Shown in pieces: positions 28,129-36,709 of a stretch of DNA of 64,000 nucleotides. The stretch is from NCBI GenBank assembly GCA_039995105.1, contig CP146203.1:620001-684000 (forward strand). Reading direction: 5' to 3'. Position 1 is the stretch's first letter; each line of letters opens with the position of its first letter. This stretch comes from Jonesiaceae bacterium BS-20 (GTDB lineage: Bacteria > Actinomycetota > Actinomycetes > Actinomycetales > Cellulomonadaceae). The position numbers and the translations under genes were made by a program. Below the pieces are notes generated by a model. That model did no database searches. It was not told where the DNA came from and saw nothing but the letters and a program-made list of their open reading frames with translations.

Positions 28129-28529
28129 TGCTGAAGGCCCTTGTTATTGATGATTCCCGCACCATGCGCCGGATCATTTCCAAGATCTTGACCGGGCTTG
28201 GGTTCACAGTTTTTGAAGCTGGAGATGGCCAGGAAGCGCTTTCCGTGATGGAAAACGAGCCGGACATTGCCCTCTGCTGCGTTGACTGGAACATGCCTGT
28301 CATGGATGGGCTCACGTTTGTTAAGCATGTGCGGGCCGTGGACCAGTGGCGCTCGGTCACGTTGATGATGATCACCACGGAGTCCGAGCACGGCCAGATT
28401 GTGCGGGCCCTTGCCGCAGGTGCACACGAGTATGTCATCAAACCGTTTACACCCGAGGCCATCGCACAAAAGCTTGAGTTCTTAGGGTTGCTTCCTCTTG
28501 CGGAAGCCGAAATGTCGGAGGAAGTCTAG
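28128..28529 (+). CDS. cheY: CheY-type single-domain response regulator (first copy)
   Basis: A 133-aa receiver domain. Asp8-Asp9 bind the metal, Asp53 (CVDWNMPVMDG) is the phosphorylation site, MMITTE supplies the Thr switch residue, and IKPF the invariant Lys. No output domain. The ATG overlaps the cheR stop and the end overlaps the next CheX-like gene, so the pair is made together. Phospho-CheY should act on the flagellar switch. This FliM lacks the classical binding peptide. Confidence 0.93.
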   Translation: MLKALVIDDSRTMRRIISKILTGLGFTVFEAGDGQEALSVMENEPDIALCCVDWNMPVMDGLTFVKHVRAVDQWRSVTLMMITTESEHGQIVRALAAGAHEYVIKPFTPEAIAQKLEFLGLLPLAEAEMSEEV

Positions 28530-29005
28530 TGACGGTTATGTCTGTTGCAGTTGAGCGAGAGCAGATTCTGCAGATTGTCCAAGAGGTGTTCTCGGCAATG
28601 CTGGATCAAGGTGAGGAGCGAGTGCGTGAGCTCGTTGGTGATGCGCCGACCTTGTTATCACCGGTGAGCGCCTACGTTGACATGTTTGCTCAGACCGACC
28701 TGGGTGACCTCAATGCCCGTGCGCTTCTGCGTACCGAGTCTGCTACCGCGCATGAGATTGCGCGTGATTTGTTGATGCTCACCGCGGATGAGGAAGTCAC
28801 CCCCGAGGATCTGGTGGATGCATTTGGGGAGATCGCCAACGTAGTGGGCGGCAACGTTAAGGCACTCATTGATGCCCCGGCAAGCCTGAGCCTCCCGCAC
28901 GTTTCGACACCCGAGGTGGATATGACGGGGTCGGTATTTGTTCAGGATCTAGATTTACTGTGGCGCGGGCAGTCCTTGTCCGTCTCACTGTGGTTGCTTA
29001 ACTGA
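28529..29005 (+). CDS. CheX/CheC-like CheY-P phosphatase (first copy)
   Basis: A 158-aa protein. The phosphatase motif of the CheC/CheX/FliY family is visible as DAFGEIANVVGGN (Asp-x3-Glu-x2-Asn) with a Pro about 19 residues later. The Glu and Asn are the catalytic residues in the family. The single motif fits CheX better than two-motif CheC. The start is GTG 28529 (overlap with cheY, GGAGGAAG just upstream), with ATG 28538 as an alternative. The substrate is likely the product of the preceding cheY. Confidence 0.75.
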   Translation: MTVMSVAVEREQILQIVQEVFSAMLDQGEERVRELVGDAPTLLSPVSAYVDMFAQTDLGDLNARALLRTESATAHEIARDLLMLTADEEVTPEDLVDAFGEIANVVGGNVKALIDAPASLSLPHVSTPEVDMTGSVFVQDLDLLWRGQSLSVSLWLLN

Positions 29006-29025
29006 CGAGAAGTAGGAGTAAATAC

Positions 29026-29385
29026 ATGTTTGTACTTGTTGCTGATGATTCCCGCGTCATGCGCCAGATTGTTATTAGGACACTTCGTCAGGCCGGGTAT
29101 GACTGGGAGATCATTGAGGCCAGCGATGGCCAAGAGGTTTACGACATGACCCTTGATCACAACCCGGACTTGGTGTTGTCGGACTGGAATATGCCAAATG
29201 CCACGGGCATTGACGCACTGAACGCGTTGCGTCAGGCCGGTAGCCAGGTGCCTTTTGGGTTCATTACCTCGGAGGGCTCGGAGCAAATGCGTAAAATCGC
29301 TGCCGATGCCGGAGCCCTGTTCCTCATTACCAAACCGTTTTCTGCAGAGAGCTTTAAGGCAGCACTGGATCCGGTGCTGGGATGA
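29026..29385 (+). CDS. CheY-type single-domain response regulator (second copy)
   Basis: A 119-aa receiver domain with Asp7-Asp8, phospho-acceptor Asp53 (LSDWNMPNATG), FITSEGS as switch residue and ITKPF with the invariant Lys. It shares the ADDSRVMRQ start with the first copy, but the two are clearly different proteins, not a recent duplicate. ATG 29026 has TAGGAG upstream. It overlaps the next gene by four bases. It may be the motor-binding CheY, a phosphate sink, or a FliM/FliN-specific form. Confidence 0.92.
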   Translation: MFVLVADDSRVMRQIVIRTLRQAGYDWEIIEASDGQEVYDMTLDHNPDLVLSDWNMPNATGIDALNALRQAGSQVPFGFITSEGSEQMRKIAADAGALFLITKPFSAESFKAALDPVLG

Positions 29386-29897
29386 GTACTAACCCGTTTG
29401 CCAGTAGCCAGCCAGCTATAACCCCGCTACCTAAGGCCCAAGAGGTCCGTGAGCTGTTGGAGAACTTGGTGGGCAGGAACATTGAGCTGCTCACGGGCGG
29501 TCCCATGGTTGACCCGGCGGGTCCCGGGGGAGCGGTCGTTGCCGAGTTTGTGTCCGACAGTTTTGCGCTCAACGCACTTGTTGTGATGGACGTTCCCGCT
29601 GCCGCTCATATCAGTGCGGCCCTTGCCCTGATACCTGCCGCGGTCTCCGCAGAGGCTGCCCAGCAGGGCGAACTGACGGACCTGTTCCTTGAGGCCACCC
29701 ATGAGGTCTGCAACGTCATCTCTGCACTGTTTAACAAGGAGGGCGCACCGCACCTGCGCCTCGGAACCGTGCACCCACCTCAGACCGAGCTACCAAATGA
29801 TATTTCCAGCTGGGTCATGGCCTATGTAGCCCGCCTGGACCTCGAACTCGAGGTCACCGGTTACGGCCAGGGAAACCTGTCTATTTTGGTGCTTTAA
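29382..29897 (+). CDS. CheX/CheC-like protein (second copy)
   Basis: A 171-aa protein. The central part has FLEATHEVCNVISALFN, giving Glu-x2-Asn of the CheC/CheX phosphatase family, with a Pro exactly 22 residues after the Asn, as in the family consensus. The position four before the Glu is Glu rather than Asp or Ser. Residues 20-75 resemble the first half of the CheC/CheX fold. It is coupled to the second cheY and likely dephosphorylates it. Last gene of the motility locus. Confidence 0.65.
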   Translation: MSTNPFASSQPAITPLPKAQEVRELLENLVGRNIELLTGGPMVDPAGPGGAVVAEFVSDSFALNALVVMDVPAAAHISAALALIPAAVSAEAAQQGELTDLFLEATHEVCNVISALFNKEGAPHLRLGTVHPPQTELPNDISSWVMAYVARLDLELEVTGYGQGNLSILVL

Positions 29898-29929
29898 ACC
29901 GAGCAACAAGCCAACGCCGGTGCCAACCG

Positions 29930-29980
29930 AGTTAGCAGCGAGGTGCAAGAACCCCAGACCTTAGCGCTTCGTTGCTAACT
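29930..29980. repeat. inverted repeat downstream of the che operon
   Basis: Arms 29930-29941 and 29969-29980, 12 bp with one G-T wobble, 27-base loop, no T-run. It marks the end of the motility locus and the beginning of the accessory stretch. A transcript-end hairpin is likely. Confidence 0.4.
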
Positions 29981-30378
29981 GCGTGGTGGATCCGAGATCG
30001 TTAGTGTGAGGGCCCCAGAAACAACCATTTTCAATGAGACTGTGGAATTGGTCGATTGAAATGATTCCCGTGAGCACTGGCACTGGCACTGATCTTGAGC
30101 TCCAGCAGGGCAACTGGGACGTCACCACTGAGAATCTGTAGGTCAATTCTGCTGCCATCAGCCAACACAACTTCGCGTTTGACCCTCATAGTTCCAGAAT
30201 CTATACCTAGCCATTGAGCAAGTGGTTTCGGTGCTGTAGTAATGAGCGCCGCTAGCAAGTCTGATGTCGAATTCTCCTTGCGCAGAAGCCTGAGAAGAAA
30301 GTTCTTGGCGAGTTTGTGGTCTAACTGATGCAAGAAGCTACTCTTTCTATTCGGGATTGGCGGGGTGAAAGATTTCAC
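29961..30378 (-). pseudogene. broken PD-(D/E)XK nuclease-like gene
   Basis: The frame from GTG 30378 down to 30031 gives 115 aa. It contains a helical start (NFLLRLLRKENSTSDLLAAL) and the core GSRIDLQI...VALLELKISA, which matches the Asp...Glu-x-Lys core of PD-(D/E)XK nucleases. After that the frame runs into a stop. A shifted frame continues with GIISIDQFHSLIENGC, like the helix that follows the core in this superfamily, and stops near 29961. A full protein would be two to three times longer. I read this as a frameshifted, truncated remnant. The triple AGTGCC/AGTGCC/AGTGCT stretch between the frames is a plausible slip site. A genuine short protein cannot be excluded. Confidence 0.4.
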
Positions 30379-30384
30379 CCCGCC
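30359..30384. repeat. 12-bp perfect inverted repeat
   Basis: GGCGGGGTGAAA (30359-30370), GA, TTTCACCCCGCC (30373-30384). It covers the start region of the nuclease-like remnant and lies about 90 bases beyond the stop of the minus-strand DUF2510 gene. It could be a terminator stem for that gene or an operator. Confidence 0.5.
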
Positions 30385-30476
30385 GACCTAGCTCCATCTT
30401 CTTGCAGCACTCACAGAGTGAATCTCCATCGATCCTTGGTGGCAGCTTCAGGCCTGCCCCCAAAGGTTGCGCCCTG

Positions 30477-31163
30477 TCAGATGCCTAGGATCCGTGCTTT
30501 GGCGGCGATGAATTCATAGTCCCCGATGAGTCCAGCCGAGTAGAGATCAGCAAGCTTTTGGATTTCTACCTGAGTATCACTGGTATTTGAGGCGAATAGT
30601 TTGTTCTTTGCCGCCTGAAATTCTTCTTCGGTGATGGTGCGAGTAAAGAGCAGGGCCTGGAGATTTTGGAGGGCTTTGGCCGTCTCTAGGCTTGCTATCG
30701 CGTTGACCTGGGCACTATGGGCCGAGTCTGAGCCCTGTTGAGCAGGGGCCGTGAACTGTTGGTTAACCTGGGATTGAGCTGCGGAGTTCTGCAACGCTTG
30801 CTGCATGGCTTGCTGGCGCTCTTGTTCCTGCAGGTTTTCAAAATGAACCCGTTGTTGCACCGCTTTTGTAGTGGGGCCCTGTCCCCGGAACATGTAGATT
30901 CCAATTGCAACTAGCACGATTCCGGCAGCAAAAAAGAACACCTTGCCGCCAAGCTCAAGCTCTGCATCTGTGAACGGGCCGATCAAAAAAATCGCACCGA
31001 TAGCGAGGAACCAGGTACCTTTGGTTTGCTCCTTTGCTGGGGCCGCAAACTGCCTCCGGGCTGGACGTGTGTCTCCGGTCCAACGGGAACCGTCCCAGTA
31101 GTGATTACTCTTGGTTTCGGGGTCTTCGTACCAACCCGCAAAGGTGGGGTTCGCCGTGTTCAT
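30477..31163 (-). CDS. DUF2510 membrane protein with two SHOCT domains
   Basis: A 228-aa protein of unknown function. Residues about 8-35 are a DUF2510 module (AGWYEDPE, YWDGSRWTG), common at the N terminus of actinobacterial membrane proteins. Two membrane helices follow (TWFLAIGAIFLIGPFTD and VFFFAAGIVLVAIGIYMF). A Gln-rich coiled coil covers about 95-150. Two SHOCT-like modules end the protein: LFTRTITEEEFQAAKNKLF and LADLYSAGLIGDYEFIAAKA. SHOCT modules are thought to mediate oligomerisation. ATG 31163 is divergent to the cold-shock gene. Confidence 0.75.
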   Translation of the reverse strand: MNTANPTFAGWYEDPETKSNHYWDGSRWTGDTRPARRQFAAPAKEQTKGTWFLAIGAIFLIGPFTDAELELGGKVFFFAAGIVLVAIGIYMFRGQGPTTKAVQQRVHFENLQEQERQQAMQQALQNSAAQSQVNQQFTAPAQQGSDSAHSAQVNAIASLETAKALQNLQALLFTRTITEEEFQAAKNKLFASNTSDTQVEIQKLADLYSAGLIGDYEFIAAKARILGI

Positions 31164-31457
31164 TCTTTTCTCAATTCTACGAATTCGCGCAAGTTAAGCG
31201 CGGTGCTGCAGTTAAGAATAGTGCCCTGAACGTGTGGACCTCGAGCACGAATCGCAGGGAGCTATGAAACAAAGCCTATTATTGTCGTGCCTGTCAGTAG
31301 CTGAGCGGTATTGGTGAATTATTCAGGTCGCAACCCAGATGGGAAGCGGTAAGGGTATGGTCAAGTGGGCTCACGCTAGTGATCAGAGTTGCTCTGCGGT
31401 CAACGAGTGGCCTGCAATAGTTTCAAACATATGTTAAGCAAAGGTGGCAGCAGTTCA

Positions 31458-32651
31458 ATGCAAAATGCAGTAGTTACGTGGTTCGATGACAACCGTGGAT
31501 TTGGCCGGGTCACACTAGAGGACGGAACTACTGCGCATGTGCACCGCTCCAACATCCCTGGGGTGGGCTACCGCTACTTGGTTCCGGGGGAACGGGTCAT
31601 GGTCGAAGTCCAAACCGATGGTCAAAACAGGGTGTCAGTCCACACCTTAGAGATTGATACCAGCGGCCGGGTGGCGGGTGTGATCAAGGAGTATGAGAGC
31701 CAACGTGGGTACGGTCTGATTACCTGCGACGCAGACGGGCAAGACTACTTTGTGCACTATTCCAATGTCATGCAGGGCTCCGGCAGGGTGAACTTGAACG
31801 CGGGGGATAAGGTCGCGTTTGCGGTTGCAGACTACGAGGGTAGAACTCAAGCTATCGAGGTCAAACTTATTGACCCCCGCTCACCGTTTGAGCAATTCAC
31901 AAACCTGCGTGAAGAAGACTTCAAGGTGCTTGCGGCGCTAGCCGAGCCTGAGGACTGGTCCGCCAGCACCAATAATGAAGATCTTGAAGGGTACAGTCCT
32001 GACCACAAGCTGTTGCAGAACTACATCAAGTACACGTTCTTAAGGCTCAACGATCAAGCTAAGATTGCCAAGGGGATCAGTGCTGATGGTGAGCAGGTTG
32101 CCGCGATCAACACGGGGTTGGTGACGCCAAACCAGCAGGAGATTTACGGGTATTTTCGGCGCCAACATCCAGAGTCATTATATGAGTACGCGTTGATTGA
32201 CTGGACCCGAGACTCGGACAACCGCCTTGCAGGTGTATTTGAACCGCGCCCACAACTGGCAAGTTACTGGACGAGCTCCAAGGAACTATATTTTGACCCG
32301 GCGCTGCCTATTTATCTGGATACCGAGCACTTTGTTGAGGACAACCTAGACCGGTACCCCGAGCTATTCCGGCAGCAAAAGCCGTTGGCAATCATTGCCA
32401 CTAACGCTGCCAAAGAGCAGGCAATCCTGCGGGCCAGGCGTAACTATAAGACCGCTATTCCAATGTTCCACCGCGGGAGCACGCAGTTGCTCCTCCCGTT
32501 GAGCCTTGACGGTAGCGGTCAGGCGCAGTTGGCCTTGGTTATCAAGCGGGTCAACAACGAGTACATCGGTGAGACTGTCCTGACGCTCCCGCAGGCCTTG
32601 GGCAATGCGCGGCTCCTAGCTCGCCCCGACCGAGATTGGCTCATGGGGTAG
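31458..32651 (+). CDS. double cold-shock-domain protein with C-terminal DUF3825-like region
   Basis: A 397-aa protein. Residues 1-65 are a first cold-shock domain (VVTWFDDNRGFGRVTLEDGT with the RNP1-like GFGRV) and about 70-140 a second (GVIKEYESQRGYGLITCDAD, YFVHYSNV as RNP2). Both should bind single-stranded nucleic acid. Residues 150-397 (for example FFVHY-distal LQNYIKYTFLRLNDQAKIAK, then VTPNQQEIYGYFRR and NNEYIGETVLTLPQALGNAR) resemble the DUF3825 family, whose activity is unknown to me. ATG 31458 with AAAGGTGGC upstream is preferred over in-frame starts at 31431 and 31389. It stands alone and ends inside a tandem repeat. Confidence 0.78.
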   Translation: MQNAVVTWFDDNRGFGRVTLEDGTTAHVHRSNIPGVGYRYLVPGERVMVEVQTDGQNRVSVHTLEIDTSGRVAGVIKEYESQRGYGLITCDADGQDYFVHYSNVMQGSGRVNLNAGDKVAFAVADYEGRTQAIEVKLIDPRSPFEQFTNLREEDFKVLAALAEPEDWSASTNNEDLEGYSPDHKLLQNYIKYTFLRLNDQAKIAKGISADGEQVAAINTGLVTPNQQEIYGYFRRQHPESLYEYALIDWTRDSDNRLAGVFEPRPQLASYWTSSKELYFDPALPIYLDTEHFVEDNLDRYPELFRQQKPLAIIATNAAKEQAILRARRNYKTAIPMFHRGSTQLLLPLSLDGSGQAQLALVIKRVNNEYIGETVLTLPQALGNARLLARPDRDWLMG

Positions 32652-32785
32652 TTAACAAGACCGGTACAGGCTTGGATTGTCACATGGGGAATCAGCAAGC
32701 CACGTACCGTCCGTGATTAGCTCACGGGGAATCAGCAAGGCCTGTACTGACCGTGATTCGCCCATGGGATAGTCGGCAAATCCCC
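32640..32785. repeat. degenerate 40-41 bp tandem repeat across a gene end
   Basis: Units begin at 32640, 32681, 32721 and 32761. Each has the pattern CTCAYGGGGAATCAGCAAG, then a GTAC-containing core and CCGTGATT. The first unit overlaps the last codons and stop of the DUF3825-like gene. The last is partial. Similarity is highest between units two and three. Confidence 0.7.
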
Positions 32786-33734
32786 GTGGTTGGAAGCCGC
32801 AAGGTGTTCCAACCACGGAAATCCGTCAATTCGCATTGCCGCGGTGTAATTGCGCCGTTGTCCTTCAGAAATCGAGGTGTTCCGGTGGTTGTGCAGGTTA
32901 GCGCGTGTATTTGAATAGATGAGCCCAAGGGCTCCAGATCCTTTCGAGCGCCCACTATTTCTGGGTCTTGTCAATCTGTTGCAATGACGGGTTCCTTCTG
33001 AGAAGATCAAATAAGTGTAGATGGAAGGTTTTAGTGAACCTTTGTGGCTACCTTGAGAATATCCAGTAAATTATTTACCGGCTAAAAGACTCAAGAGCAT
33101 GAAATTAGAGCTTAGAGGGACTAGGTATAGTTACCCCAGTTGTCGGTGCGAGATGTTCTCCCAGTAGCCATTTGACGATTGTGCAGTTACTCCCACATAC
33201 CGGGCACAACAATCTACATAGATTTGCTTGTGGGCTCCGCGTGCTCAATGAGCCGCCACAACTAGATAACAGCAGCGGCAGCAAAGGCCAAATACAATTG
33301 GCACCCAATTTGTTGATTCCGCGCCCGCATCGGTTTTTACAGAAGCTGGTCCGCGCGGTTCATTCAGCGTCGTTGCAAATGCAGTTACGTTTGAGAACCG
33401 AGGCATATATGGATCGCTGTAGCTCTTCCTCTCCCTTTTGAGTCTCCACTTCGCTATTAGTTTGAGACACCCCGCTTAAAATCTCCCGTTGCCCCTTGAC
33501 CCAAGTGGTTTGAGGGTGCCTTCGGTGACCCAATAATTCTGGGCCTCGCAACATCACCGCGCATTGCAAGGCTCCTCATCAGAAAACGAAAGCCTCCATT
33601 CCTATTGGGATTACTAGTCCTATGGGAGTTCTTGGTTTTTGTCAGGGTGGGACAAACAGCCATTGGTGTTAGGCAACCAATGGTGAATTTCCGACCCTGC
33701 ATTTAATGTCTAGTAGTTCCATGGAAGGTCGACG
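32786..33734. other. gene-free stretch of about 0.95 kb
   Basis: Only short overlapping frames on both strands are present, none with a recognisable domain or a consistent start and ribosome binding site. No tRNA, transposase remnant or CRISPR repeat seen. The only structured element I find is the inverted repeat at 33660-33683 near the end. It may hold the promoter region of the polysaccharide operon. Confidence 0.5.
33660..33683. promoter_or_regulatory. 8-bp inverted repeat upstream of the polysaccharide operon
   Basis: CCATTGGT at 33660-33667, 8-base spacer, ACCAATGG at 33676-33683. It lies about 50 bases before the dehydratase start. The spacing of half-sites (16 bp centre to centre) would suit a dimeric regulator. 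No -10/-35 can be assigned with confidence. Confidence 0.35.
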
Positions 33735-35549
33735 ATGATCCCCGAGGATGAGAAAGACACATTTCTTAGACAGGGTATTTCGAGCCCGTATTTTCTGGAT
33801 GCTCTGGCTTGGGTTGTAGCAATTCCCCTGGCAGAGGTAATCCGCTTCGAATTTGTTTTTGCAAGTATGAATTTTCTAATAACCCTAATTTTGGTGCCGG
33901 CCGCGGTGGTCCTGCAATGGGTACTAGGAGCCGTTACTCACCTGTATAGGGCGGGTAACATTCGTGGTTCGTTTGAGGAACTGCGGACCCTAACAGTCAC
34001 CGTCATGCTGGTTGGCAGCGCTGTTTTGATTCCAATCCTGGTGGTTGGGCCGCGCATGGGAGTTTCACGCGGTGCCGTCATGATTTCGGTTCCGTTAGCG
34101 CTGATTGCTATGGCCGGCGTACGGTACGTTACCCGCGCCGGTATGGAAAAGAAGATCCTCAAGATGCAGGTGGCAGAGCCCGTGATTATTTTTGGGGCTG
34201 GCCCAATGGCGGTCCACCTGGTTGATCAACTCTTGACGGACCCCGAGTCACCCTTGCACCCGGTAGCAATCTTGGATGAAACAGAATTCAATCATTACCG
34301 GTACATTCGCACGGTTCCCGTGCTAGGCACCCTGCAGGACCTTGACCAGGTTGCTAGGGAACATGAGGCCAAGGTTCTGCTTATTGCAATCCCACACATT
34401 GACCGTGAACTGCATTGTCAGATCCTCAAAACGGCCAGCGCTCTTGGGATTGAGGTGCGAGTTTTCCCAACCCTGCAGCGCGCCCTCATTCACACGCGCA
34501 CCGCGGCAACGAGCACCCTGCGAGGTGTTCCGATTGAGGACTTGATTCAACGCAGGCAGGTGGAGACTCAAGTTGCCAACATTGCCGGTTACGTCAGGGG
34601 ACAGCGCGTCCTTGTCACCGGTGCCGGTGGCTCAATCGGGTCAGAGCTGAGTTTGCAGCTCAGCAAGTTTAATCCGTCCGAGCTCATCATGCTGGACCGT
34701 GATGAGACCGGACTGCAACATACTCAGCTCAAGGTCCGGGGCAACGGCCTGTTGGACACCGACGAGGTTGTGCTTGCGGATATTCGCGATGAAAACGCGA
34801 TGATGGAACTGTTGGCCCGGCGCCAACCAGACGTGGTGTTTCACACCGCCGCGTTGAAGCATCTGCCAATGCTTGAGCAGTACCCGCAAGAGGCCTGGAA
34901 GACCAACGTCTTGGGCACAAGGAACGTTCTTGAGGCCGCCAGGAATGCCGGTGTGGGCACCTTTATCAACATTTCAACGGACAAGGCCGCCAACCCTACG
35001 AGCGTGCTGGGACTGTCCAAAAAGTACGCGGAGATGCTGACAGCGTGGTACGCCAACGAATTTCAGGGTTCCTATCTATCGGTGCGCTTTGGCAACGTGA
35101 TAGGTAGCCGGGGATCCATGCTCCCCACGTTCATCTCACTGATTGAGGAGCGGCGCCCCCTAACGGTTACGCACCCGGATGTCACCCGCTACTTCATGAC
35201 CATTCCGGAGGCCTGCCAACTGGTAATCCAGGCCGGTGGCATTGGGCGCAAGGCAGAGGTGCTGATCTTAGATATGGGCGACCCCATCAAGATCATGGAC
35301 ATTGTTGACAAGATGATTGATTTATCCGGCCAACCCGTTGAAATCATCTTTACGGGACTGCGTAGCGGGGAGAAGATGCATGAGGACCTGGTGAGTTTCA
35401 CGGAAGAACTCGCGCGTCCGTTCCACCCCAAGATCATGCACACCCGTGCGCTCCCGCTTGCCCCTGCGGACCTTGACCTTGGGGCGTGGAAATCGTTGGT
35501 CCTGGGCCGCGCGCTCGCAGTGGATAGCGAGTTGGAGGCCACGGGATGA
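33735..35549 (+). CDS. PglF/WbpM-type UDP-sugar 4,6-dehydratase
   Basis: A 604-aa membrane-anchored nucleotide-sugar dehydratase. About four membrane helices (residues 15-130) and a CoA-binding-like domain (about 150-270, FGAGPMAVHLVDQ) precede an SDR domain with GAGGSIGSELSLQL and STDKAANPTSVLGLSKK. In PglF and WbpM this last motif contains Thr-Asp-Lys and a Met in place of the SDR Tyr, plus a Lys four residues later. Here Thr, Asp and both Lys are kept but the Met is Leu. The expected reaction is UDP-GlcNAc to the 4-keto-6-deoxy sugar. It overlaps the aminotransferase gene by four bases. Confidence 0.88.
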   Translation: MIPEDEKDTFLRQGISSPYFLDALAWVVAIPLAEVIRFEFVFASMNFLITLILVPAAVVLQWVLGAVTHLYRAGNIRGSFEELRTLTVTVMLVGSAVLIPILVVGPRMGVSRGAVMISVPLALIAMAGVRYVTRAGMEKKILKMQVAEPVIIFGAGPMAVHLVDQLLTDPESPLHPVAILDETEFNHYRYIRTVPVLGTLQDLDQVAREHEAKVLLIAIPHIDRELHCQILKTASALGIEVRVFPTLQRALIHTRTAATSTLRGVPIEDLIQRRQVETQVANIAGYVRGQRVLVTGAGGSIGSELSLQLSKFNPSELIMLDRDETGLQHTQLKVRGNGLLDTDEVVLADIRDENAMMELLARRQPDVVFHTAALKHLPMLEQYPQEAWKTNVLGTRNVLEAARNAGVGTFINISTDKAANPTSVLGLSKKYAEMLTAWYANEFQGSYLSVRFGNVIGSRGSMLPTFISLIEERRPLTVTHPDVTRYFMTIPEACQLVIQAGGIGRKAEVLILDMGDPIKIMDIVDKMIDLSGQPVEIIFTGLRSGEKMHEDLVSFTEELARPFHPKIMHTRALPLAPADLDLGAWKSLVLGRALAVDSELEATG

Positions 35550-36709
35550 AATACGAGATCTTGTTGTCCTCACCCGATGTTGGCGCCCTTGAAGAACAGG
35601 CAGTTGTTGCGGCGTTCCGGTCGGGCTGGATTGCCCCGCTGGGTCCGGAGGTCGATCAGTTTGAGGCAGACGTTAGTGCCTACATCGGGGTGGAACACGG
35701 CATAGCCTTGGCATCCGGAACCGCCGCTTTGCACCTGGGGTTGCTGGCGTTGAACGTTGGGCGCGGTGACATTGTCCTGACCTCGACAATGACGTTTGCG
35801 GCCACGGCGTTCGCAATTACGTATACGGGGGCCACCCCGTACTTCATTGATTGCTTGCCGGGCACCGGCAATATGGATCCGCAGCTACTTCACGATGCCT
35901 TAGCTGGGTTGGCCCAACAAGGCCTGCGAGCGGCCGCAATAGTTCCGGTTGACCTGCTGGGCCGGGTTGCGGATTACACCAGCATTTTGGCGGTGGCTCA
36001 AGAGTTTGGGGTTCCGGTATTTGCTGATGCTGCGGAATCAATGGGAGCGAGGGGACAGGGCCGTGCCGCCGGGAGCTTTGGGGACGCGGCCGTTCTCTCG
36101 TTCAACGGGAACAAGGTCATGACCACTTCCGGTGGTGGCATGCTCGTGACAAACTCCGCGGAGATTGCCAGCTACGTTCGCTACCTGAGCACGCAAGCAC
36201 GTGAGCCGGTCATGCACTACGAGCACACGCACATTGGGTACAACTACCGGTTGAGCAACTTGCTTGCGGCACTGGGGCGGGCACAGTTGCAACGGCTGGA
36301 TGAGATGGTTGCCAAACGCAGTGCGGTTCGCAAGTTCTACGGTGAACTCCTCTGCGAGGTTGAGGGGGTCAAAATCCTTGGCGAGTCCCAGGTCAATGAC
36401 GCAGGCGCGGGGGCATCAGGCCTGGATAACTCCTGGCTGACTGCGATCACCGTGGATGCAAGTAAGTCGCACTTCAAACCCGCGGAACTGAGCGGGTACC
36501 TAGCCAAGCACGGCATAGAGAGCCGGCCGTTGTGGAAGCCCATGCACCTGCAACCAATCTTTGCGGGAGTAAACGGGTCCATTAACGGCTCCGCCGAGCG
36601 TCTCTATGACCAGGGCGTGGTGTTGCCCAGCGGATCGAACCTCACCAACGATCAACTGGACCGGATAGGCACCACAATTACCAACTTTGTTGCAGGTGAC
36701 TGGCCATGA
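35546..36709 (+). CDS. DegT/DnrJ/EryC1-family sugar aminotransferase
   Basis: A 387-aa PLP enzyme, like PglE, that transfers an amino group to a 4-keto sugar nucleotide. Family motifs: LASGTAALHLGLLALNVGRG, STMTFAATAFAITYTGA, the aspartate in VPVFADAAESMGA, and the PLP Lys in SFNGNKVMTTSGGGMLV. ATG 35546 overlaps the dehydratase stop and the end overlaps the sugar transferase. The order dehydratase-aminotransferase-transferase is that of the bacillosamine (pgl) pathway. Confidence 0.92.
   Translation: MKYEILLSSPDVGALEEQAVVAAFRSGWIAPLGPEVDQFEADVSAYIGVEHGIALASGTAALHLGLLALNVGRGDIVLTSTMTFAATAFAITYTGATPYFIDCLPGTGNMDPQLLHDALAGLAQQGLRAAAIVPVDLLGRVADYTSILAVAQEFGVPVFADAAESMGARGQGRAAGSFGDAAVLSFNGNKVMTTSGGGMLVTNSAEIASYVRYLSTQAREPVMHYEHTHIGYNYRLSNLLAALGRAQLQRLDEMVAKRSAVRKFYGELLCEVEGVKILGESQVNDAGAGASGLDNSWLTAITVDASKSHFKPAELSGYLAKHGIESRPLWKPMHLQPIFAGVNGSINGSAERLYDQGVVLPSGSNLTNDQLDRIGTTITNFVAGDWP

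Noticed and set aside
30978-30985. GCCGATCA in the DUF2510 gene
   Set aside because: Opposite to the coding strand, no fitting -35, no target gene.
33570-33620. AAAACGAAAGCCTCCATTCC, reminiscent of the c-di-GMP riboswitch core
   Set aside because: The full GEMM core and its partner segments are missing. Only a few bases match.
32722-33702. Several short frames on both strands between the DUF3825-like gene and the dehydratase
   Set aside because: They overlap each other, lack ribosome binding sites and recognisable motifs.
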